Shown here: positions 24,103-32,225 of the stretch, piece by piece
How positions within the stretch are numbered: position 1 is the first letter of the stretch
Layout: every line of letters starts with the position of its first letter
DNA from: Arthrobacter sp. zg-Y1110
GTDB lineage: Bacteria > Actinomycetota > Actinomycetes > Actinomycetales > Micrococcaceae
Length of the DNA: 64,000 bases
Reading direction: 5' to 3'
Assembly (NCBI RefSeq): GCF_025244865.1
Contig: NZ_CP104273.1
Span: 186,001-250,000, forward strand
Position numbers and translations under genes: made by a program
The notes under the pieces: model-generated
Database searches by the model: none
The model's input: only the letters and a program-made list of their open reading frames with translations
What the model was told of the DNA's origin: nothing

Positions 24103-24785
24103 GAGTTCCTGTCTTCCTCGAAGTACCCTTCGGATCGTTCAATGGCGTTGTCGAAGTTGACGCCGTACTTGTTCGCGTAGTGCCGCATGTCAGCGAGCAT
24201 GTCGGCCACCCGGGTCTCGGGGTCGATGGAGTCGAGCTTGGCCGCGTTCATGGCCACGAGGGCGCGGCGGGCCCCCTTCTGAGACTCGTCTTCGCGGTCA
24301 AGATCGGGGTTGAAGTCGTCCGGGATCCACTGGCTCATGCGGTCGACGTCGATGCCGCCGTAGTAGAACCGGGGGTCGTAGGGGACTTCCGCGCGCCGCA
24401 GCGCATCCTGGGCAGCGACCCGTTTCTGCGGGCTGAGCTGCTTGCCGTCCGCGTCCATGACGTCGATGACCAGGGCACCGCCGAGCGGGTCCTTGGGGCT
24501 CAGGTAAACCGTCGCTATGTCGGGGTCGGCTTCCCGGATGGACCGGGCAGCGAGGGATACGCGGGCGTCGGTCGCAGCACGCCCGGCTGCGACGGCTTCA
24601 TCGCGCTTTTCCTCGGCGTAGCTGGCAAGGCGCGAGCCGAGCATCTCCATGTTGCCGGTCAGGACGACCGATGATTCGCCGTGGAGCTTTTCGGCAAACC
24701 GGCCGTTCTGCTCGCGTTCGTAGGTCTGCGTGCCCGGGGCTGCGAAGCCTGCGCCGGCGCGCTTCGGGGAGGGTGTAGTCGTCAT
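24099..24785 (-). CDS. tagged protein with shared domain
   Basis: The 228-residue protein carries the tag EQNGRFAEKLHGESSVVL after a Gly/Ala/Pro-rich lead. Residues 72-125 are the paralogous domain (SLAARSIREADPDIATVYL...DVMDADGKQL). The C-terminal half is acidic (DFNPDLDREDESQKGARRA). It heads a two-gene operon with the 23038 gene. The start lies directly behind CCGCACACAGAGAGGC. Confidence 0.65.
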   Translation of the reverse strand: MTTTPSPKRAGAGFAAPGTQTYEREQNGRFAEKLHGESSVVLTGNMEMLGSRLASYAEEKRDEAVAAGRAATDARVSLAARSIREADPDIATVYLSPKDPLGGALVIDVMDADGKQLSPQKRVAAQDALRRAEVPYDPRFYYGGIDVDRMSQWIPDDFNPDLDREDESQKGARRALVAMNAAKLDSIDPETRVADMLADMRHYANKYGVNFDNAIERSEGYFEEDRNS

Positions 24786-24791
24786 GCCTCT

Positions 24792-24801
24792 CTGTGTGCG
24801 G
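24792..24801 (-). promoter_or_regulatory. class I motif, CCGCACACAG subtype
   Basis: Start-adjacent site for the tagged operon beginning at 24785. It is arranged divergently with the plus-strand site at 24845. Confidence 0.65.
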
Positions 24802-24844
24802 CTGGCTGCAGGAGGAGCAGGGGCGACCAGGGTTCAGGGGCGTG

Positions 24845-24854
24845 CCGCACACAT
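24845..24854 (+). promoter_or_regulatory. class I motif, plus strand
   Basis: CCGCACACATGGAAGAC runs into the ATG at 24862. An in-frame ATG inside the motif (24853) is less likely as the start, by analogy with other copies. Confidence 0.6.
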
Positions 24855-24861
24855 GGAAGAC

Positions 24862-25257
24862 ATGACGACTACTATTGACCCGTCCCTGGCCAAGGCCATG
24901 GAGGACATCCGCCGCGACCCGGTCCTGCCGATGGCCTTGTCTCTCTACAACCTTTCCTTCGAATCCGACTACCGTGAGATCGGCGGCGGGCTGGCGCGGA
25001 AGTACGTGAGGAACTCCTACAATCCGACCGGCGATGCCGGCAGCCTGGCTGATGCAGACCTGATCATCCGTGAAGAGCACCCCGCCCTGTACGGCATGAC
25101 GTTCCACAATATGCTGGTCAACCTGCACGGGTACGGCGTCGACACTACAGAGGAGTTCCCTTCAGCTCCGGCCCGGGAACTGGTCCTCGGAATCGTAGCC
25201 GCGAACAGGCCGCTCTCCGACTTGGTCCGCGCCCTGGAACCGATCATCCCCTTCTAG
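24862..25257 (+). CDS. hypothetical protein, paralogue of next gene
   Basis: The 131-residue helical protein has DPVLPMALSLYNLSFE near residue 20, matching DPVLELALSLGRLMRE in the gene at 25300. Both contain a middle segment with ADxII/ADRIV and a Leu-rich end. The two look like products of a tandem duplication with strong divergence. No function recognised. Confidence 0.6.
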   Translation: MTTTIDPSLAKAMEDIRRDPVLPMALSLYNLSFESDYREIGGGLARKYVRNSYNPTGDAGSLADADLIIREEHPALYGMTFHNMLVNLHGYGVDTTEEFPSAPARELVLGIVAANRPLSDLVRALEPIIPF

Positions 25258-25282
25258 GCCGCGGGCACTGTTCCGGGCCCTG

Positions 25283-25292
25283 CCGTACACAT
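25283..25292 (+). promoter_or_regulatory. class I motif variant CCGTACACAT
   Basis: One change from the core, with the same spacing (ATGGCAGTC) to the ATG at 25300 as the neighbouring site has to 24862. The motif was probably duplicated with its gene. Confidence 0.55.
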
Positions 25293-25299
25293 GGCAGTC

Positions 25300-25647
25300 A
25301 TGAACTTCTTTGAGAAATACATTGAGCGCATGCGTACCGCAGTCAGCGAGGACCCCGTTCTGGAACTGGCTTTGTCGCTGGGCCGGCTGATGCGGGAGAA
25401 CAGCCCGAAGGTTGAGGCCGTTCTCGAGCACGTCCGGACACTGGAAGACCCCCAGGGGGAGACAGCCCGGCTGGCGGCCGCCGACCGTATCGTCTGCGGC
25501 AAGGCCCCGGCGATGGCGGACGGGATCACCTACAGCAACCTGACCTACAACCTCGGAAGCGAGGGGCTCAGGGAGCTGAAATGCTCCGGTGTCCTGGCCC
25601 GCGGGGTCGTGGACCGGGTTTGGGAGACCATCCCCCGCCCGGCATAA
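25300..25647 (+). CDS. hypothetical protein, paralogue of previous gene
   Basis: The 115-residue protein, MNFFEKYIERMRTAVSEDPV at the N-terminus, is helical with a C-terminal Trp (RVWETIPRP). The start at 25300 is chosen over an ATG 9 bp upstream by motif spacing. It is followed by a bidirectional terminator. Confidence 0.6.
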   Translation: MNFFEKYIERMRTAVSEDPVLELALSLGRLMRENSPKVEAVLEHVRTLEDPQGETARLAAADRIVCGKAPAMADGITYSNLTYNLGSEGLRELKCSGVLARGVVDRVWETIPRPA

Positions 25648-25678
25648 CAACCTGCAGCCACCCTGGCCAGGGCAGCAC

Positions 25679-25714
25679 AGAGCCCCTCCGGCATGATCGC
25701 CGGAGGGGCTCTTC
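25679..25714. terminator. bidirectional terminator
   Basis: AGAGCCCCTCCGGC and its complement form a 14-bp stem between convergent genes, with T-rich flank on the plus side. Confidence 0.85.
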
Positions 25715-25736
25715 TTGTGTCGGTGCCGCAGCGTTT

Positions 25737-26093
25737 CTAGTCGTTGCGGGGGTCGACTTCACCGAATGGCCGGGGCTGCCATTCCGTATCGCGCTGGATG
25801 ACGGCGCCGAGGTCTGTACTGGTGCCTTCGAGGTGCATGATGTCGATGTATCCCATTTCGGCGTTCTGGGCGTCGCCGTTCAGCATGGCGAAACCGAATG
25901 CCATGCCTGTTTCCTTGTCGGTCTCGAAGATCATCCAGCTGGACTCACCCAGGAAGTACCGCGCGTGCACAGTCTTCTCGGCCAGCGGGACACCGTCGGT
26001 GACATAGATGTCCGGCGCTGCGGAAAGCTCCGGGCCGTAGAACGGGTAGCCGCGGCGGTCGCGGTGCAGCTCGGGGAAAATCGGGTATGCCAT
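25737..26093 (-). CDS. DUF2958-like protein
   Basis: The 118-residue protein matches DUF2958 in layout: VHARYFLGESSWMIFETDKE, FGFAMLNGDAQNAEMGYIDI and a closing VIQRDTEWQP, corresponding to the TWLLtE, FGLcDLG-PElGyV and ERD-F blocks. The family is common on plasmids and phages, function unknown. GAAGAGGAGAACTG precedes the ATG. A roughly 240-nt leader with tRNA-like features separates it from its motif. Confidence 0.7.
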   Translation of the reverse strand: MAYPIFPELHRDRRGYPFYGPELSAAPDIYVTDGVPLAEKTVHARYFLGESSWMIFETDKETGMAFGFAMLNGDAQNAEMGYIDIMHLEGTSTDLGAVIQRDTEWQPRPFGEVDPRND

Positions 26094-26109
26094 CAGTTCT
26101 CCTCTTCAG

Positions 26110-26350
26110 TCGCCCGGCCGGGGTGGCGCGGGATGTTTATGAGAGGGGCGTGCAGGTTTCGAACCTGTGTTTCCGGCGCGGTGGGCCGGCGTATTCGGCC
26201 AACGCGGTACCGCTTCCGTGCACCAAAGCCATCCCTCGATGGATGGCGGGGCAGCCGCTGCCGCCTTGACTCCCTGGTCGTTGTGCACGGGGCCCGCTTC
26301 ATACGAACACCCCCATGTACCTTCCGGTCTTCACCATCAGGTCCACTAAC
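26110..26350 (-). other. long leader with tRNA-like arms
   Basis: Minus sense contains a canonical T-loop hairpin (CAGG-TTCGAAA-CCTG, near 26150), a 5-bp/7-nt arm GGCCG-AATACGC-CGGCC (near 26195) and the palindrome CCATCC...GGATGG. No matching acceptor stem was found. A 69-codon frame spans it and overlaps the next ATG, but its Arg-rich composition is what tRNA-like DNA gives, so I do not call it a gene. Confidence 0.4.
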
Positions 26351-26352
26351 CC

Positions 26353-26381
26353 CTATGTGTGCGGCACTCCCGGGGCTTCTC
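26353..26381 (-). promoter_or_regulatory. class I motif with exact GAGA box
   Basis: CCGCACACATAG plus GAGA at 13 bp. The GAGA box overlaps the stop region of the preceding gene. Confidence 0.65.
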
Positions 26382-26680
26382 TACAGGCCGTCGCCCAGGG
26401 GCGTGACGACGACGGTGTGGTAGTCCGCCCAGAAGCCGTGGGTGTCGTCTTCGTAGCGCGGCTTATCGCGCTTGACGATCACCTCGACGTCCGTATTGTG
26501 CGGCTCCCGGTCCGGCCGGTGGAAGATCCGTTCAAGGACCGCAGTGCCGCTGTCGGAAGCCGCGGGGTAGCGCTCCCCAACATGGTGGACACGCTGGCCG
26601 ACTGCGAGGCGGCCTACTGAGGTCATTTCGACGTACCCGCTGGCAAGAAGGTCAGCTGCGCGGTCCTCTGCCCGGCTCAC
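26381..26680 (-). CDS. hypothetical protein
   Basis: The 99-residue protein has a beta-rich core (SVGRLAVGQRVHHVGERYP...TAVLERIFHRP, VEVIVKRDKPRY) and WADYHTVVVTP at the C-terminus, in the style of the small VGDxV proteins elsewhere here. Its ATG overlaps the DUF4326 gene by 4 bp, so the two form an operon. Confidence 0.6.
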   Translation of the reverse strand: MSRAEDRAADLLASGYVEMTSVGRLAVGQRVHHVGERYPAASDSGTAVLERIFHRPDREPHNTDVEVIVKRDKPRYEDDTHGFWADYHTVVVTPLGDGL

Positions 26681-27027
26681 TTGGCTGCCTCAGTCTCGTT
26701 GGCGTTGGCGATCTCCAGGAGGATGTCGGCGTGGCAGGGGCGGTCCAGTGCGCACCAGCATGCCAGGTTCTTCCCCTTCAGATCCGCGACCACCTGCCGG
26801 CGCACCTTCGGCTGCTCCACGAGCCCGCGGAACATACCCAGCGCCTGGGTATCGTCTTCAGGGCGGAAGAACACCCGGGTGTCGTCGGCGCCCCTAAGCA
26901 CCCCTATCTCACCGGCCTTGAAAGGGGTTGCCCAGCCGCTGCCCTTACCGACGAGAGCGGTATTAGCAGGCAATGCCCGGCCTACCTGATGCTTGATGCG
27001 CTGCGGAGCTGCTTCAGCGGTTTCCAT
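26677..27027 (-). CDS. DUF4326 protein
   Basis: The 116-residue protein has the DUF4326 signature: GWATPFKAGEIGVLRGADDTR, FRGLVEQPKV, and KGKNLACWCALDRPCHADIL with the CWC...CHAD metal- or thiol-site pattern. This domain is frequent in phages and plasmids; activity unknown. The start at 27027 follows AAGAAGGATC. It heads a two-gene operon under the motif at 27074. Confidence 0.8.
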   Translation of the reverse strand: METAEAAPQRIKHQVGRALPANTALVGKGSGWATPFKAGEIGVLRGADDTRVFFRPEDDTQALGMFRGLVEQPKVRRQVVADLKGKNLACWCALDRPCHADILLEIANANETEAAK

Positions 27028-27073
27028 GATCCTTCTTCCCGTACTTCCGGCCTCTTGCCGGCGTCCTCCCCCT

Positions 27074-27102
27074 CTATGTGTGCGGACCATGGCGCGCCTC
27101 TC
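27074..27102 (-). promoter_or_regulatory. class I motif with exact GAGA box
   Basis: The core is about 46 bp upstream of the start at 27027, and TTGAGA covers the GAGA box. Confidence 0.65.
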
Positions 27103-27108
27103 AACGAA

Positions 27109-27148
27109 AACGCCCCGCCCTCGGGACGGAATCCGGGGACGGGGCGTT
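27109..27148 (-). terminator. terminator of lipoprotein gene
   Basis: AACGCCCCG...CGGGGCGTT followed by TTCG in minus sense, 12 bp after the stop codon at 27160. Confidence 0.7.
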
Positions 27149-27159
27149 CAGGGGCAGTG

Positions 27160-27774
27160 CTACTTGCGGCAGGTAACAGTCTCTCCGAGATCGGAAACAG
27201 AAGCATTGTGTTCCGGGTCCGTGTATTCGGCCGTTTTCATCGTCATCTTGCCGAGCTCGAAGGCGACTTCGGTCGTCGCTTCATATTCCGGCCCCACATT
27301 GTCATCGGGGTTGACGATGTGGCTGGTGACTTTCACCGTGCTCGGTATCTGGATCGAAACCGGCAGATCGAAGTAAATGTCCTCGTGGTACTCCATGAAC
27401 AGGGCGCCGTCGCGGTATTCCCACTCGTACTTGGGCTCAGGATCTTCACCGGTCCACCGCCCGTCTGCGTGGAACGTGACTTCCTCCGGGAGGGAAAGGG
27501 ACATGTTGCTGTTCATGCCAAAGAAGTTTGGATCATTCTGGCCGGTGGTTTTGCACCACCAGGCCCCGAGGAGGTAATCCTCGATCGGCACGCCGGGACC
27601 CATGTCCTGCGTGGCAACCCCGGGGGCCGCAGAGGTTGTTTCCGTGGGTGCGGCAGCGGCGGTCTTCTCCGGTGTCGAGGCTGCTGCCGGATCCTGTGCA
27701 CCGCCTGAGCATGCAGAGAGCGTGAGTGCGCCTGCGGCAGCCAGGACGATGGCTCCGCTGTATTTCATCTTCAA
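27160..27774 (-). CDS. secreted lipoprotein
   Basis: The 204-residue protein has a classic lipoprotein signal: MKMKYSG, hydrophobic AIVLAAAGALTLSA, and lipobox LSAC at residues 19-22. An Ala/Thr/Pro-rich linker follows, then a strand-rich domain with several Trp/Tyr (DYLLGAWWCKTTG, YEWEYRDGALF) and a closing VTCRK; two Cys could form a disulphide. It would be anchored outside the cytoplasmic membrane. Two nearby ATGs (MKMK) cannot be separated. Confidence 0.75.
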   Translation of the reverse strand: MKMKYSGAIVLAAAGALTLSACSGGAQDPAAASTPEKTAAAAPTETTSAAPGVATQDMGPGVPIEDYLLGAWWCKTTGQNDPNFFGMNSNMSLSLPEEVTFHADGRWTGEDPEPKYEWEYRDGALFMEYHEDIYFDLPVSIQIPSTVKVTSHIVNPDDNVGPEYEATTEVAFELGKMTMKTAEYTDPEHNASVSDLGETVTCRK

Positions 27775-27862
27775 TTTTCCCCCATGGATTGTCGTATCGG
27801 GTGTGACACTAACACGTTCGCCGATACCTTCCCGGGCGGCACCCGGACTCGACCCGGTTGCT

Positions 27863-27891
27863 CAGAATTGGGCACGGTGCCGCACACATAG
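27863..27891 (+). promoter_or_regulatory. class I motif merged with AGGAGG
   Basis: CCGCACACATAGGAGGC ends at the ATG at 27897, and CAGA sits at the GAGA position. This copy shows how the core can supply its own ribosome-binding site. Confidence 0.65.
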
Positions 27892-27896
27892 GAGGC

Positions 27897-28574
27897 ATGG
27901 AAAACCAGCTGCTCGACTACGAGTTTGATCTCACGCGGAGCCAGTCCGCCTACCCCTACGGCGACGAGGGCGCGGGATACAGCGGCGAGGAACAGCGCCG
28001 CCAGATTGAGCGCAAGTACACCCTCACCCGCAAAACGCCCTCCGAGGTGGACCACCCCGGGAACCGGCAGGAGTACGTTGCCGCAGTACAGGTTTACCAC
28101 CCTGGGCTGAATGACGACGACGCGCTGACCTATCTGCTGGTCACCACGGCCTACCCCTTGGACAACCTCAGCTGGATCCGTGATTCCCTGCGCCGTGCCT
28201 GGTTCAGCGCACTGGACAAGGCTCCGTACCTGTCTCTGGTGGAGCAGCATTTCCCCGGCCGGCCCGAAGCCGAACTCGTGATGCTCCTCGAACGCAGCGG
28301 CTTCGTGCCCGGCGCTGAGGACCTGGACGAACGCCTGGCCGCGATGGCCGAAAAGAAGGCACGGGATGAAGCCCGCGCGGAGGCGAACCGCGCACGGATT
28401 GCCGCCGTGAACCTGGAAAAGGACAGGCAGTGGGCAGAGGATACTACCGCCCGTGAAGGACGTCGTGCCGCCTACAGGTTGAAGCTTGCACGCGACCGGA
28501 AGGCCCGCGCGGAGACCGAGCTGGAGCGGGCCAATGCCAGGCTTGCCGGACTCGAGCAGAACGCTGCGGTCTAG
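27897..28574 (+). CDS. coiled-coil hypothetical protein
   Basis: The 225-residue protein has a folded N-terminal half with aromatic residues (YEFDLTRSQSAYPYG, ALTYLLVTTAYPLDNLSW) and a C-terminal third of charged heptads (ARDEARAEANRARIAAVNLE...AETELERANARLAGLEQ), a probable coiled coil. Not recognised. It converges with, and overlaps by 4 bp, the membrane protein gene. Confidence 0.6.
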   Translation: MENQLLDYEFDLTRSQSAYPYGDEGAGYSGEEQRRQIERKYTLTRKTPSEVDHPGNRQEYVAAVQVYHPGLNDDDALTYLLVTTAYPLDNLSWIRDSLRRAWFSALDKAPYLSLVEQHFPGRPEAELVMLLERSGFVPGAEDLDERLAAMAEKKARDEARAEANRARIAAVNLEKDRQWAEDTTAREGRRAAYRLKLARDRKARAETELERANARLAGLEQNAAV

Positions 28575-29383
28575 GCATCCACTTTCGGTGCCGCTACCGG
28601 ACCCTTCGGTGGTGTGGCCTTCGCTTTCCGCTTCCTCTTACGACGCCGCTTGGCTTTTCCGGCGAACGGCGGGCGCGGGGCGCCGAACCGCGGACCCCAC
28701 CAGTACCTGCCGCCGATAAGGATGCCTGCGAGGAATCCGAACAGTCCGGTGAATACGTGGTCGCCGTAGCCGAAGGAACCGGCCACGATGAGTGCCGGCA
28801 CGAGGGCGAACAATATGGCGATGAAGGTCATGAACCGCACCTGGAACGACTTCACGAGGCGGAACAGCACCCATCCCGCGAGGAAACCGGCTGGCAGGGA
28901 CACGGCGAGGGTCTCTGCCGGGACTCCGTCAAGAAGCTGGCCGGTGCTTGCCGCGAGCAGTACGGCGGCACAAACTGCGTTGATCAGGGCCGGTTTCCAT
29001 CCGCCGGTGTAGTCGCCGTCGGCGGTGCGTTCACGCTTCCGGTTGATTGGACGGCCGGCCTTCTTCCCGGTCCACCAGTGCGCGCCGACGATGGCACCGG
29101 CAGTGAATCCCATGAGCACCGGCCCCCTTACGGGCGCCCCCAGGAAGCTCTCCACGTCATGCAACATGATCTCAACGAGCACGAAGCCCCAGGTCATCAC
29201 CATTGAAGCGCGCCCGGACAGCGAAACCACACGGAACAGCAGGGCCCCGTAGGCCGCACCCAGCGCAAAGAAACCTGCGGTCGTGACAGGTGCCCCGCCG
29301 AACAGCCAGACGGTTACGCCGACGGGTACGGCAATCGACAGGATCCGTGTGAACCGCCAGTCATTGACCCATTTCCTGGGCAC
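28571..29383 (-). CDS. duplicated membrane protein
   Basis: The 270-residue protein has about eight transmembrane segments and an internal two-fold repeat: GFTAGAIVGAHWWTGKKAGRP near residue 95 corresponds to GFLAGILIGGRYWWGPRFGAP near 222, each ending a four-helix half. The C-terminus is a Lys/Arg-rich cytoplasmic tail (KAKRRRKRKRKAK) that could touch nucleic acid or the membrane surface. Unknown function. Confidence 0.65.
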   Translation of the reverse strand: MPRKWVNDWRFTRILSIAVPVGVTVWLFGGAPVTTAGFFALGAAYGALLFRVVSLSGRASMVMTWGFVLVEIMLHDVESFLGAPVRGPVLMGFTAGAIVGAHWWTGKKAGRPINRKRERTADGDYTGGWKPALINAVCAAVLLAASTGQLLDGVPAETLAVSLPAGFLAGWVLFRLVKSFQVRFMTFIAILFALVPALIVAGSFGYGDHVFTGLFGFLAGILIGGRYWWGPRFGAPRPPFAGKAKRRRKRKRKAKATPPKGPVAAPKVDA

Positions 29384-29407
29384 TTCCGTCTCCCCCGCTG
29401 TAAGGCT

Positions 29408-29435
29408 GCCGCTGCCGGGTTTTCCCGGCAGCGGC
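29408..29435 (-). terminator. terminator of permease operon
   Basis: A perfect 12-bp stem GCCGCTGCCGGG with a TTTT loop lies 13 bp after the permease stop. Confidence 0.8.
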
Positions 29436-29448
29436 TCCGCGCACCTGT

Positions 29449-30930
29449 CTAGTTTGCCGTGCCGGCCGGTACAGGGTCGGGAAGGACACTGTCCGGCTCT
29501 TCAGCACCGCGGTGGCGGTACCAGAGTGTCATCAGCACGGCTCCGAGCATGAGCGCGCCGATACCGATCACAAATGCTCCTCCGACACCGAACATGACGG
29601 TGGACCCGTATTCGGGGTTGAGCATGTCCACTGCCGAAATGAGGAACGCTGCGGTCATCGACAAGGCACCGGCCAGCGGGAAGATTCCGCGCATGAACAG
29701 GTTCCGGATGCCCGATGTCAGGGTCCGGCGGAAACGCCAGACGCAGGCGTAGGCGGTGATCCCGTAGTAGAAGGCGATGAACAGCCCCAGGGAGGCGATG
29801 GAGTCCGCCAGGAAGTTCTCGCTCACCAGGCTCATGCCGAGGTAGTAGGCGGAGGCGACAATCCCCATCAGGACGGTGGAGAAGACCGGTGTCCGGTGCC
29901 TGGCGTGCACTGCCGCAAAGCGTGCCGGCAGGGCGCCGTGAACGGCCATGGCCAGGGTCCCGCGGGCAGTAGGCAGGATGGTGGTCTGCGTGGAAGAGAC
30001 TGCCGAGACAAGCACCGCCACGACGATGACCGGAGCCCATGGGCCCATGACTGCTTCACTGACTGCGTACAGGACGTCGTCGGCGTGCTCGGCGTTGGCC
30101 AGGCCCAGCCCGTCTTCCCCGATGCCCGCGAACATCATGACCAGGACGCTGATTCCGACGTAGGTGACCAGCAGGGCCACGGAGGCGAGCAGCGCGGCGC
30201 GGCCGGGAGTCCTGGCAGGATCCCGGGTCTCTTCATTCAGGGCGAGGCAGGAATCCCATCCCCAGTAGATGAACAGGGCCAGCAGGACGGCGTACGTCAT
30301 GGACTGCAGGCCGTCTCCTGCGAAGGGGTTGAACCACTGCAGGTCCACCGCGGTGAAGTCGGCCGCCCGGCCGGCAGCGAGCCGGAAGACGGCCATGCCG
30401 GCAAACAGGACCAGGGCGGCGTACTGGATGATGATCATCACGCGCTGCATCCGCTCACCGATGATGATCCCGCGCATGTTCAGCCACGTCATCAGGGCGA
30501 TGAAACCGACGCCGGTAAGGGTGACGAGCAAGCTATTCCCTGCAAGCCCGGGGTTGATCAGGTGCCAGAGGTATTCACCGGCGACCGCTGCCAGGTTGGC
30601 AAGGACCACCACCCCCGATATGGCAAGGGCCCACCCGCCCATCCAGCCGGTGCGGCGACCGAGGGCTTTGGACACCCAGGTGAACGTGGTCCCGCAGTCC
30701 GGATCATCCTTGTTCAGCTCGTTGTAGGCGATGGCCGTGAAGAGCATCGGAAGGAAGGCGAGCAGCAGGGCCGCCGGCGCCTGGGCTCCGACTGCAAGGA
30801 CCAGCAGGCCGAGGGTGGCTGCCAGGGAGTACGCCGGAGCGGCGGATGACAGGCCGATGGTAAAGCTGCCCCACAGGCCGAGACTGCCGTTTTTCAGGCC
30901 CTTGGAAGGAACAGCTGCACCTCCGCTCAC
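29449..30930 (-). CDS. APC-superfamily amino acid permease
   Basis: The 493-residue protein has twelve or so hydrophobic helices and the APC signature GLWGSFTIGLSSAAPAYSLA in TM1, followed by NELNKDDPDCGTTFTWVSKALG, the conserved TM2-TM3 segment, and NEETRDPARTPGRAAL in the loop before TM7. It would import an amino acid or polyamine across the cytoplasmic membrane. It overlaps the upstream ATP-grasp gene by 4 bp. In actinobacteria such permeases pair with glutathionylspermidine-synthase-like enzymes, so the substrate may feed or result from that reaction. Confidence 0.85.
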   Translation of the reverse strand: MSGGAAVPSKGLKNGSLGLWGSFTIGLSSAAPAYSLAATLGLLVLAVGAQAPAALLLAFLPMLFTAIAYNELNKDDPDCGTTFTWVSKALGRRTGWMGGWALAISGVVVLANLAAVAGEYLWHLINPGLAGNSLLVTLTGVGFIALMTWLNMRGIIIGERMQRVMIIIQYAALVLFAGMAVFRLAAGRAADFTAVDLQWFNPFAGDGLQSMTYAVLLALFIYWGWDSCLALNEETRDPARTPGRAALLASVALLVTYVGISVLVMMFAGIGEDGLGLANAEHADDVLYAVSEAVMGPWAPVIVVAVLVSAVSSTQTTILPTARGTLAMAVHGALPARFAAVHARHRTPVFSTVLMGIVASAYYLGMSLVSENFLADSIASLGLFIAFYYGITAYACVWRFRRTLTSGIRNLFMRGIFPLAGALSMTAAFLISAVDMLNPEYGSTVMFGVGGAFVIGIGALMLGAVLMTLWYRHRGAEEPDSVLPDPVPAGTAN

Positions 30931-32099
30931 TGGACCGGCGCCGGGGAGTCGATGACGTTCGGGACGAAACGGCAGTAGTAGTCGGTGACGGGGCCGTCGG
31001 ATTCGCGGATGCCGACGCCTACGGATTCTCCGTCGACAACCCAGGAACCCAGGACAGGACGGTTGCCGTCGAAGTCAGGCAGCGCGTGGTACTGCTGGAA
31101 GCACCATCCTTCGGAGCCGTAGTCACCGGGCTGGCTGATGTCGATGCCATCGGCGTGGATGATGATGTTGTCGCCTTCGCGCCCGTGCAGCGGCTTGGCA
31201 ACCCATTCGGTCATGTCGCGGGGCGAGTCCATGTAGGCCGGCAGCAGGTTCGGGTGGTCAGGGTACAGGTGCCACAGGGCGGCCAGGAGTGCCTTGGTGG
31301 AGAGCAGCATCTTCCATGCCGGCTCGAACCAGTTCACAGCTGAAGGGTTCTTCAGGATGTTGTACCCGAAGTCCTCCTTGATCATCATTTCCCACGGGTA
31401 GAGCTTGAAGATGTTGTGGATCTGCTCTCCGTCCAGATCCACGAACGTACTGGTTTCATAGTCCCAGCCGATGTCGGACATGTTGATGCCCTCAACGTTC
31501 CAGTCCCCCTGCTTGGCGACGTCGAGCATGTAGGCCGCGGTCATCCAGTCCTCACCGGAGGTTTCCACCTCGGCATGGGCCACATGCAGGAGGGGGTTCA
31601 CTGCCGTTTCGCGGCGTTTCCTCCAGGCTTCGACGAGTGCCTCGTGGATGCCGTTCCACTGGTCCTTTTCGGGCATGACGTCCTGCAGCCAGTACCACTG
31701 TGCGATGGACGCTTCGATCAGCCCGGTGGGGGTGTCTGCGTTGTATTCGAGCATCTTGGGCGGGTTCACGCCGTCGTAGACGAAGTCGAAGCGGCCGTAG
31801 ATGGCCGGCTCATCCAGCTCAAGGGAACGCGCAGCCAGGGCGAGTGCCTCTTCACCGATGCCGAGGTCCCCCAGCGCACCGGTGGCCAGGTAGCGCGCTG
31901 CTTCCAGGCACATGTCGTGCAGCTCTTCGGTGACCTCCTCGAGCATTTCAATCTCAGGCATGTCGAACCGGTAGTAGGCGGCTTCGTGCCAGTATTCGGT
32001 CAGGCTGCCGTCTTCGCGGACTGCGGTGGAGAAAATGAGCCCCTGGGACTCGGTCTTCCGGCGCCAGTCCGGCCTGGGTGTGGATGGGATGCGCTTCAT
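30927..32099 (-). CDS. glutathionylspermidine synthase-like ATP-grasp
   Basis: The 390-residue protein matches the C-terminal synthetase of glutathionylspermidine synthase: FDFVYDGVNPPKMLEYNADT and PTGLIEASIAQWYWLQ near residue 125, PWEMMIKEDFG near 230, VAKPLHGREGDNI near 310 and WCFQQYHALPDF. It forms an amide bond between a carboxylate and an amine using ATP. The true substrate in actinobacteria, which lack glutathione, is unknown. The start at 32099 follows GAGGAACATC; a GTG start 60 bp upstream, next to the motif, is possible. Operon with the permease. Confidence 0.85.
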   Translation of the reverse strand: MKRIPSTPRPDWRRKTESQGLIFSTAVREDGSLTEYWHEAAYYRFDMPEIEMLEEVTEELHDMCLEAARYLATGALGDLGIGEEALALAARSLELDEPAIYGRFDFVYDGVNPPKMLEYNADTPTGLIEASIAQWYWLQDVMPEKDQWNGIHEALVEAWRKRRETAVNPLLHVAHAEVETSGEDWMTAAYMLDVAKQGDWNVEGINMSDIGWDYETSTFVDLDGEQIHNIFKLYPWEMMIKEDFGYNILKNPSAVNWFEPAWKMLLSTKALLAALWHLYPDHPNLLPAYMDSPRDMTEWVAKPLHGREGDNIIIHADGIDISQPGDYGSEGWCFQQYHALPDFDGNRPVLGSWVVDGESVGVGIRESDGPVTDYYCRFVPNVIDSPAPVQ

Positions 32100-32159
32100 G
32101 ATGTTCCTCGTTCTCATCCGGGCGCAGCTGTACGTCCGGGCAGGTTTAGTCTCATGCAC

Positions 32160-32188
32160 CTATGGGTGCGGACGCCGGCCGGTTCCTC
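32160..32188 (-). promoter_or_regulatory. class I motif variant CCGCACCCATAG
   Basis: One change from the core, with GAGG at 13 bp, the box sitting in the loop of the upstream gene's terminator. It drives the ATP-grasp/permease operon. Confidence 0.6.
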
Positions 32189-32205
32189 TACGGGATCCGG
32201 CCGGC
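32174..32205 (-). terminator. terminator overlapping a promoter box
   Basis: GCCGGCCGG...CCGGCCGGC after the stop at 32226. Its loop contains the GAGG box of the next promoter. Confidence 0.7.
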
Positions 32206-32225
32206 ATCACTTGCTGCAGTGACGG

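Noticed and set aside
26093..26302. A 69-codon minus frame whose stop overlaps the DUF2958 start
   Set aside because: It reads through T-arm-like DNA and is Arg-rich without its own ribosome-binding site; coupling is probably accidental.
29512..30849. A 445-codon plus-strand frame opposite the APC permease
   Set aside because: Composition is dominated by His, Gly, Gln and Glu, as antisense of a membrane protein gives, and the permease frame is strongly conserved.
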